From assembly GCF_003369915.1 (NCBI RefSeq), contig NW_022881603.1, forward strand, positions 620,001 to 684,000: 64,000 nt of DNA. The letters run 5' to 3'. Position numbers and translations under genes: made by a program. Shown here one piece after another: positions 56,804-64,000 of this stretch. The notes under the pieces were generated by a model, which searched no databases, was not told the origin of the DNA, and worked only from the letters and a program-made list of their open reading frames with translations. Within the stretch, counting starts at the first letter, position 1, and each line of letters starts with the position of its first letter. The stretch is from Drosophila miranda (lineage: Eukaryota; Arthropoda; Insecta; Diptera; Drosophilidae).

Positions 56804-57446
56804 TATACCCGATACTCAAAATGAGTATTGGGGTATATTAGATTTGTGGTAAAAGTGGATGTGTGTAACGTCCAGAAGGAATCGTTTCCGACCCCATAAA
56901 GTATATATATTCTTGATCAGCATCAATAGCCGAGTCGATTGAGCCCTGTCTGTCTGTCCGTCCGTCCGTCTGTCCGTCCGTCCGTCTGTCCGTCCCCTTC
57001 AGCGCCTAGTGCTCAAAGACAATTAGAGCTAGAGCAACGATGTTTTGGATCCAGATTTCTGTGATATGTCACTGCTACAAAAATATTTCAAAACTTCGCC
57101 CCGCCCACTTCCGCCCCCACAAAGGACGAAAATCTGTGGCATCCACAATTTTAAAGATACGAGAAACCCAAAAACGCAGAATCATAGATAATGACCATAT
57201 CTATCAGATTGCTGAATCTGGATCAGATCAGATCATTTTTATAGCCAATAGGAACAAATCAATTTGCAGTGGATACGCAGCGCCCGACGTCACGCTCAGA
57301 CTGATTTTCTGTCTCTCTCGCATGCACTCTTTGCCGTGTCGTTTAATATTAGCGGCGTCTGCCGGAGGAGAGCCATACTGACTTAGTATCGGGTATAACC
57401 GTAGAGTTGCGGTGTCCGCAGCAGCTCACAACGTTCCCCCTCGTTT
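56804..57446 (+). mobile_element. Helentron copy k, short form
   Basis: 0.64 kb from tatacccgatactcaaaatg to ccccctcgtt. It lacks the middle third (the block beginning gcttagagtaaaacattagc in full copies) but retains the GTCY tract and the terminal hairpin. The join falls at gagaaacccaaaaacgcagaatcatagat, near 57165-57190. Confidence 0.9.
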
Positions 57447-59218
57447 TATTTTATATTCTATTTTGAAATTCTTATCACAAGAAGTTTATTTTTATTTTAT
57501 TTATCAAACTCATACAACACGAAAATACTCTTAGATTTGGAATAGGAATACGAACGGATTTCGGTAGGCGTTATCACTCTCGTTTTCAATGCCTCTTTTG
57601 CCGATCTAATTTGCTTCCCTTGGCTATTCTGTCCCGCTCAAAGCGAATCAAAGGCAATTGACAGCCGCTGTCGTGGCGGATTCATAAGTAGATTTATTCA
57701 GATATATTTTCATTGTTGAATTGATAGACTTGTTTCAATTGTACATACGTAAGCTCGTAAGAGGCATTGAATGGATGTGAGTGTATGAAGAAGAAACCAA
57801 ATAAAAAATTACTTTTTGTTGCACCTCATATCGATTATAATATGTGGCCCGGGACTTCCCTATGGTAGAATACAATCTCACAGTTTTCTAGAGTCCACCA
57901 TTGCCATAAACAACTTATCCCATGGGCAATACATTTTATCTTTTATTCTTCCACCTCCACCTCTTTCCGACCCGAACCGAACCGATTTGATTGTCTAAAT
58001 GAAACGGCATGGCACTTGTTGTGACGCCAGAACTCAATGGAAAGAACGCTTCAAGTGAAACTTTTCAATCTTTATTAATCATACGCCATGGGTTTCCATT
58101 ATGAAGTTGGTGAAACTTGAATGGATAAATAAACATAAAAAATGGAAATATATTAAATTCAGGTCTGGACTTTGGCATTTTGTGTACTTTTCGAATTTGC
58201 CAATGTTAATTAACGAAGGAGTGTCAATTGTGCCCTAGCATGACACACATGTGCATTATATATGTATGTTTATGTATGTATTACATGGTTAAATACCCAC
58301 CATATTCAAATATTTATTTTTCACAAATTTTTACCACTGGAATGCAAACAAAGCTGCTACCAAACTAAAACTTTTTTGTCGACTATAAAGTACATATTTT
58401 TGATGCTATTCTTATATTCCACATTTCAGTTGTTCATATTGTTAATTTTAACACCTCGAAGACGAACGAGAGCTACCATTAGTTGCTAATTGTGGGTTAG
58501 ACACATATACAATATGAAAAAAAATCGTCGTTTGATATATGAATTTTCCGTATCTGTATAATTATGGTATATTTATTTGTTTATAAGATTTTGGAATCTG
58601 TAAATGGAAGTGTTTTTGTGTTTTTTTCCAATCGTATTGTAACCACCTTTACAATATAAAGCTTTCAATTGTTCAGCATTTCAAAGAGCAACGACTTTAA
58701 CCAGCTTCAAGATTATATCTCTCCCAAATAACTCCTGGTAAACATTGACAGCTCTCCGAAATGTTGTCACACAGAGATCTACCACCTCTGTACGTGCTAA
58801 ATGAGCATCATGTGATATACTTTGGCTCTCTGGTCGCTAATTGTTAAGACCTTAAAAGAAAAGTCTAGACATTTGCGAGTTGAGTTGTAAATTCAAACTA
58901 CATTTTATTCCTAAAATCAGAGCCTTATATGTGATTTGACAATGAGGTAAGAGGTACAATTTGGTAGTCTATAATTATCGTTAGACCTACGCTAAAGTGT
59001 ATCCTCTACTTTACTGAGGGTGTCTATTTGAGTACATGCTTACATTAGTTTTATTTTAGGACCGCATTTGTTAAGTGTTTTCTCCACTTGTGTTTTGTTG
59101 TCGTATTAATGGGTTAAGAATCTCTGTTTACACCCGAGCAGTCATAACTTGTCTACTTTATGTGATTTCTTTAGAGATCTGTGTTGTTACATGAGTGAAT
59201 GTGTACAATAATCTATTT
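57447..59218. other. AT-rich non-coding stretch
   Basis: About 1.8 kb of AT-rich sequence with short T-runs and stop codons in all frames. I find no exon with recognisable protein similarity, no tRNA and no transposon signature. It may be an intron or spacer of the host locus next to vib. Confidence 0.5.
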
Positions 59219-59314
59219 ATGTTTAAACATTCTGCAAGGGGCCGAAAGTGGCATTGTATTGACGATAATATGTTCATGTTTGAACATTCTGCAAAGGGCC
59301 GAAAGAGGCATTGT
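59219..59314. repeat. Two direct repeats of about 40 bp
   Basis: atgtttaaacattctgcaag...ggcattgt (59219-59258) and atgtttgaacattctgcaaa...ggcattgt (59276-59314) differ at three or four positions. The second ends exactly at Helentron l. Confidence 0.85.
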
Positions 59315-59830
59315 TATACCCGATACTCAAAATGAGTATTGGGGTATATTAGATTTGTGGTAAAAGTGGATGTGTGTAACGTCCAGAAGTAATCGTTTCC
59401 GACCCCATAAAGTATATATATTCTTGATCAGCATCAATAGCCGAGTCGATTAAGCCATGTCTGTCTGTCCGTCTGTCCGTCCCCTTCAGCGCCTAGTGCT
59501 CAAAGACTATAAGAGCTAGAGCAACGATGTTTTGGATCCAGACTTCTGTGATATGTCACTGCTACAAAAATATTTCAAAACTTCGCCCCGCCCACTTCCG
59601 CCCCCACAAAGGACGAAAATCTGTGGCATCCACAATTTTAAAGATATGAGAAAACCAAAAACGTAGAATTGTAGAGAACGACCATACCTTTAAGACTGCG
59701 GAATCTGAATTGGATCGTATTATTATTATAGCCAGCATCAAGAAAACAATTTCATTTTTTCTCGCCCTGTCTCTCTCTAACACACACGTAGCATAGCCGG
59801 CTTTGCTTAGAGTAAAACATTAGCGCCTAG
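59315..59830 (+). mobile_element. Helentron copy l, 5' half
   Basis: Forward orientation from ttatacccgatactcaaaatg to cattagcgcctag, where BEL-D begins. The other half would lie beyond the window's right end. Confidence 0.87.
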
Positions 59831-60137
59831 TGAAATTTTAGAATAGTTTTTCTAAATAACGATACCGAAACAACTTGGGTGACTGCAATTTTGTATTTTG
59901 ATACGACGAAAAAAAAGGAGTGCGTGCGATCGATTTCATGGATTTTTCTCGACTTTTTTCATGTATTAAAACAATTTCTTCTGTGCCTACCTTACCTACG
60001 GTGGCAAAGCGGGGCGAATTCGCCAAGAGCGAGAGAGCGAGCTTTTATTGCGCTCCCGCTTTGCCCTAGCCTAACTTACACTAGACTTCATGAAATACTA
60101 TCCTAATAACAATTATTATTAGCCAAATGGCGCTACA
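59831..60137 (-). repeat. BEL-D 3' LTR (probable)
   Basis: 307 bp with TG...CA ends, directly abutting Helentron l on the left and about 27 bp from the pol stop on the right. No second LTR is in the window to confirm the borders. Confidence 0.65.
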
Positions 60138-60164
60138 CCGGCCCCGTTGAAGGCCTGGAAGGCT

Positions 60165-61274
60165 TCAAACCAGAGGCAGAAGCGCCAACTTGTGGATTGG
60201 CCTCCTGAAAATGGCTCCGCTGCTCGTCCTTAGGTCGACCACTCTGACCCTTCCGTCCTGCCCGGCGGTTGTTCCGACCACCCTTCCGAGGAGCCACTGT
60301 TGAGGGGGCAGGTTGTCCTCGGCGACGATTACGAGGTCGCCTTCCTTTATGTTTGGCTCCTCCTGGTGCCACTTGCATCTTATTTGCAATCCCAGCACAT
60401 ACTCCCGGGACCATCGCTGCCAGAACATTTGCCGCCATCGCTTTAAGCAGCTCAGACCCTCCTGGTCCGGGGTCGTGGGTGCGGGGGGGGGGATGAGCGG
60501 CCCGCCTGTCAGCAGGTGCCCGGGAGTCAGCGCGTCTCCGTCGCTTGGGTCTGGGCTTAGGGGTCCTAGCGGACGCGAGTTGAGTACCGCCTCGATCCCG
60601 ACCAGCACGGTCTCCAGCTCCTCTGCGGTGAGGAGAGCGCTTCCGACTGCCCGTAGGAGTAGGCCCTTGGCAGACTTCACACCGGCCTCCCAAAGTCCGC
60701 CCATGTGCGGTGCTCGAGGCGGTATGAAGGCAAACTCGCACCCGCTTCTTGACGCAAATTCGCGTATCGCGTCCGCTTCCGCCTCTATCTTCCTCCGCAG
60801 TTCGCTGAAGTGGCGACTTGCTCCGACGAAATTTGTCGCGTTGTCGCAGTTCACGCGTTGCGGACATCCTCGACGACCGACGAACCTTTGGAATGCCAAC
60901 AAGAAGGAATTAGTCGTCAAATCGGAGACAATTTCTAAATGAACCGCCTTGGACGCAAAACAGACAAATAACGCTATGTAGGACTTATAAGGGGGCCTTC
61001 CACGAATTTTCAGAGTCGTATAGACTGGGCCACAAAAATCAACGCCACATACTGAAAATGGGCGGAGAGCACGGAGCCGGTCTGCGGGTAAGTTGCCCAT
61101 CATTTGGGTCTGGAGTAGCGGCTTGCATTTAAAGCAACGAATACACGACCTAACTGTCGCCCTGCAGACCGCCTGAGCATTCACTATCCAAATGCGCTGT
61201 CTAAGGATACTCACGAGTGCTCGTGGGCCGGCATGAAAATACGTTTGATGCAGATAGCGAACGTATGTCTGCAC
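60165..61274 (-). CDS. BEL-D integrase
   Basis: This open frame of 369 codons from 61274 carries an HHCC-type start (YLHQTYFHAGPRALVSILRQ, CIRCFKCKP), the catalytic core with the first Asp in CGVDFCGPVY, the second in NCDNATNFVGA, and the Glu in PHMGGLWEAGVKSAKG. The C-terminal RLKWHQE-like and LPPQQWLLGRV module follows. All three catalytic residues are present. It is the only complete BEL integrase core in the window. The frame starts inside the polyprotein because a frameshift near 61265 separates it from the upstream part. Confidence 0.9.
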   Translation of the reverse strand: MQTYVRYLHQTYFHAGPRALVSILRQRIWIVNAQAVCRATVRSCIRCFKCKPLLQTQMMGNLPADRLRALRPFSVCGVDFCGPVYTTLKIRGRPPYKSYIALFVCFASKAVHLEIVSDLTTNSFLLAFQRFVGRRGCPQRVNCDNATNFVGASRHFSELRRKIEAEADAIREFASRSGCEFAFIPPRAPHMGGLWEAGVKSAKGLLLRAVGSALLTAEELETVLVGIEAVLNSRPLGPLSPDPSDGDALTPGHLLTGGPLIPPPAPTTPDQEGLSCLKRWRQMFWQRWSREYVLGLQIRCKWHQEEPNIKEGDLVIVAEDNLPPQQWLLGRVVGTTAGQDGRVRVVDLRTSSGAIFRRPIHKLALLPLV

Positions 61275-62718
61275 AAACTAGTCGCCCCCCAACTCGCAAC
61301 AACGAAAAAGAGCACCATGTCCCAGCCTCTTCATGGATGAAGGGATTCAAGCGCTGAATACTGGGGCCTAACTTGGTGCCTTTACGAACCCTTTCAATAT
61401 CTTCTTGAGACTCATTTTTCTGTGTTATTTCGACTATTTTTAGAAACGCCTCGTCGTATTCTACGGATGACGGAATTTTTCCAAAGTTGAGACTTTTGTC
61501 TTTGCATTTTCGGATGAAGCGGAACACGAAAACGAACACTCTTAGCAGTTTGAGGTGTGACGAGTATCCGTCGATTACATCCACTAAGTAATTTGGCTTG
61601 GCCGCGACGGTCAGTCCGACCGATTTCTTCCGACTTTCCATCTGTATCTCTTCTTCGGAAAGCTAGAAGTGTGGATTTCTGGGCCAGCTCTCTTCTTCAA
61701 ACTTTAATAACTCTGGTCCACCAAACCAGATCGACTGCACGATTTCCTCTACGTCACAACCTCTCGAAACTATGTCTGCTGGGTTCTGTTTTGTTGGCAC
61801 ATGCCGCCACGTAGCTTCACTTGACCACTCTTGAATCTCCGCGACTCGGTTCGCAACGAATGTTGACAACGACGAAGGGTGGGATCTGATCCAATGAAGA
61901 GTAACTTCTGAATCTGACCAGAATATCATTTTATCAATTTGAACCTTGAGCAGTGATTTGATTCGGTGACAAAGGTCTGCTAGAAGGTGAGCGGCACATA
62001 ACTCAAGCCTTGGAAGCGTTTTCGTCTTGAGTGGCGCTACTTTCGACTTTGCAGTCAACAAGGAGACCTTGAAACCTTCTGCAGTCTTTCTACGGATATA
62101 GACGCAGGCTCCATAAGCTCTCATGGATGCGTCGGCAAAGGCATGTACTTGAATCGGTGACATGGGATCAGTATGCACAAATCGAGGTATGGTAATCTTC
62201 TCCAACTGACCCAAGGATTCTTTTAATAAGTTCCATGCTGTTTCCAAGTTCATTGAAATTGACTCATCCCAATCTAGTTTGTTGAGCCAAAGCTCCTGCA
62301 GTAGGATCTTTCCCTTAATTACTAAAGGACTTAACAAGCCAAGGGGGTCAAACAGCTTTGATGTCACCGATAATATGTTCCGTTTTGTCGCTCAGAGACC
62401 CATAACTGACGTGTCAATTTGGAACTTAAAGACGTCTTCGTGTGGCAGCCACGATATTCCTAACGCCTTAGTTGACTCTGAGTCCGAGATCGTTATCGGT
62501 TTAACTGTGCTCTCGGATGCGGTGACCTCAGGTGAGTTCGAAAACCATTTAGTCAATTCAAACCCAGCGGTTTGAAGAACCTGAGCCACATCAGACTTAA
62601 TTGTCTTTAACTCCTCTACGCAACCAGCACCAGTCAACATGTCATCGACATAGAAGTCGGAGTCAATAACTTCAGCAGCTTTAGGGAATGAGAGTTTTTC
62701 AGGCTGGTCCAGTCCCAT
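61201..62718 (-). pseudogene. BEL-D RT end, RNase H and connection to integrase
   Basis: The frames 62392-62718 (FYVDDMLTGAG catalytic box), 61663-62367 (LFDPLGLLSPLVIKG, FWSDSEVTLHWIRSHPSSLS, NPADIVSRGC) and 61201-61641 (LRVGGRL) are all in the same phase. They are separated by one TGA near 62390 and one TAG near 61661. Two nonsense codons thus break the RT-RNase H polyprotein. Confidence 0.88.
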
Positions 62719-63931
62719 ATGTTACGGTGTTGAGCTGGTATATTCTCAAGGACTCACACGGGTCTCTTCTCCACACTATGAGCTGGAATTGTCTATCCGC
62801 ATCAGCGACCCAGACTTGGCGATATATCTTCTTGACATCGGCTGTCAAGGCGTACCTGTGTAGTCTGAATCGGAGCAATGTCGAATACAGCTCATCCTGT
62901 ATCGTAGGACCGACCATCAATATGTCGTTCAAGGCCACCTGAGAGGACGTTTTACAAGACGCATCGAAAACGACGCGGAGCTTGGTCGACGTGCTTTGGG
63001 GCCTCCACACACACTGATGTGGAATGAAATAATGTGGAGTTTTGCGGATTGTGTTGTCTGTGGTAGACACGTGACCCAAGGAGAGGTACTCTTCCATGAA
63101 CTCCAAGTACATTTTCTGTAACTCGGGGTCACGAGACAATCTTTTTTCAAGCGATAAAAGCCGCCGTTTAGCCACTTCAAAGGAGTTGCCTAAGATACTG
63201 GGATCTGATTTGAACGGCAGTCTTACTTCAAACCGAGATAAAGACTTTTTAGAAGACGGCAATTCTTCCAGTGACCAAAAATTTTGTAATGTATTGTCGA
63301 TGTGGATCACTGACTCTTCTCGACAACTCAAACAATTCCTAGCTTCTTGGGTGGCAGTCACCTTTTGAGTGTATCTGCCCGACACAATCCAGCCGAGAAG
63401 CGTTTTCTGCAGAGTTGGATAGTCAGGACCTTGTCGAATCTGAGCAACAGATGGTATCCAGCCGAGAAGCGTTTTCTGCAGAGTTGGATAGTCAGGACCT
63501 TGTCGAATCTGAGCAACAGATAAAAGTTCGAAAAATGTTTCTGCACCTATCAACATATCTATCTTCTGTGGCTTGAAGAAATATGGGTCTGCAAGTGGTA
63601 AGTTCTTCGGGATTTTCCAGTCACTCACGTTAAGTGTCTGATCAGGGTGATACCCCGAAATGGACCTTAGAATCCAGAAATCAACCGAAAACTCACTACC
63701 AGTAATTCGCGACTTCACCACCGTGTGTATCTTTTTCTTGACTTGTGAATTGGATTCCCCAATACCAAGCAAGTTGATACACTCCTCCCTACGGATCTGT
63801 AAGCGCTGTGCTAAGTCCTCAGTTATAAAATTGGTTTGAGACCCCGAGTCAAGCAGAGCTTGGGCCAAAACATGTTCACCATTATTTGTTCGGACGCTTA
63901 CGATCGACGTAGCCAGAATAACTCTATCCAT
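62699..63931 (-). pseudogene. BEL-D protease and RT N-terminus, with in-frame 69-bp duplication
   Basis: The frame is open from 63931 to 62699. The protease has an intact AQALLDSGSQTNF active site; the linker reads IDMLIGAETFFELLSVAQIR, followed by the tandemly doubled VAQIRQGPDYPTLQKTLLGW; RT begins near SRFEVRLPFKSDP and continues through LRVVFDASCKTSSQ. A frameshift near 62710 leads into the next segment. Confidence 0.9.
63387..63524 (-). repeat. 69-bp tandem duplication in the BEL-D protease-RT linker
   Basis: The sequence starting atccagccgagaagcg at 63387 recurs at 63456. It adds 23 residues in frame. Confidence 0.93.
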
Positions 63932-64000
63932 AGGTGTCGCATGGAGAGCATGCGAAGTGGAAGGTTGATTCTGATTGGGAGGAGGAGAAGAATTCTCTGG

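Larger units (their letters stand above)
59831..64000 (-). mobile_element. BEL/Pao element 'BEL-D', 3' part, runs off the window
   Basis: Minus strand. The 3' LTR most likely covers 59831-60137 (tgaaattttag to ggcgctaca on the plus strand). Integrase, RNase H, RT and protease follow to the right. Gag and the 5' LTR are outside the window. It is inserted in Helentron l. Confidence 0.88.

Noticed and set aside
58262..58489. 75-codon frame in the AT-rich stretch
   Set aside because: Hydrophobic Phe/Leu-rich product expected by chance from AT-rich DNA; no start context or splice sites.
60133..60867. 244-codon Arg/Pro-rich minus-strand frame
   Set aside because: Overlaps the BEL-D integrase on the same strand in another phase; the integrase with its DDE residues explains the sequence.
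1..64000. tRNA or rRNA genes
   Set aside because: None recognised. The only tRNA-like sequences are the primer-binding sites of the LTR elements.

Overview
The window reads as repeat-rich, probably heterochromatic DNA from a Drosophila of the obscura group. Four things point there: multi-exon insect genes with short GT-AG introns (a CYP12-type mitochondrial cytochrome P450; a PRC1/Ase1/MAP65 protein matching fascetto, feo; the last exon of a class I phosphatidylinositol transfer protein matching vibrator, vib); BEL/Pao and Ty3/gypsy LTR retrotransposons; many DINE-1-like Helentrons; and almost no intact host gene. The combination of locally amplified, decaying gene copies and dense nested transposons is what is known from obscura-group Y and neo-Y chromosomes (D. 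miranda is the best known case). The species and chromosome are my inference and are not proven by the sequence.

Layout. (1) 1-22,597: a tandem array of a CYP12-feo unit of about 4.7 kb. Unit 1 is cut by the window edge, units 2 and 3 are nearly full length, and a fourth survives only as an 87-bp promoter scrap at 23,688-23,774. Every gene copy carries lesions, and each copy carries different ones. A Helentron between units 2 and 3 was itself split by a Ty3/gypsy element with the structure LTR-internal-LTR-internal-LTR (8,382-17,917). (2) 22,598-24,609: two more Helentrons, one with a poly(A) tract of about 100 bases. (3) 24,610-44,408: a second Ty3/gypsy element ('gypsy-B', minus strand), from its 5' LTR on the right to a lost 3' end on the left. 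Its reverse transcriptase is split by three head-to-tail Helentrons. Its gag is split by a BEL element ('BEL-A', plus strand) whose 5' LTR received two Helentrons and then took part in a 2.76-kb tandem duplication. (4) 44,409-45,720: an out-of-frame junction between a leucine-rich-repeat gene fragment and the last exon of vib. (5) 45,721-56,500: two more BEL elements with exact 5-bp target duplications. BEL-B holds a Helentron and an inverted solo LTR of the BEL-C family. BEL-C is an internally deleted derivative that encodes an unexpected coiled-coil segment. (6) 56,506-59,314: AT-rich sequence without a recognisable gene, with one short Helentron. (7) 59,315-64,000: a Helentron split by a fourth BEL element ('BEL-D', minus strand), which runs out of the window.

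The genes do not form a pathway. The P450 would be a mitochondrial mono-oxygenase, Feo a spindle-midzone microtubule bundler, and Vib a phosphoinositide carrier needed in cytokinesis. It is notable that two of the three host genes (feo, vib) act in cell division or male meiosis, since such genes are those reported as amplified on young Drosophila sex chromosomes. The relative order of events can be read from nesting: gypsy-B, then BEL-A, then Helentrons in its LTR, then the tandem duplication; and array amplification, then Helentron, then the tandem LTR element.
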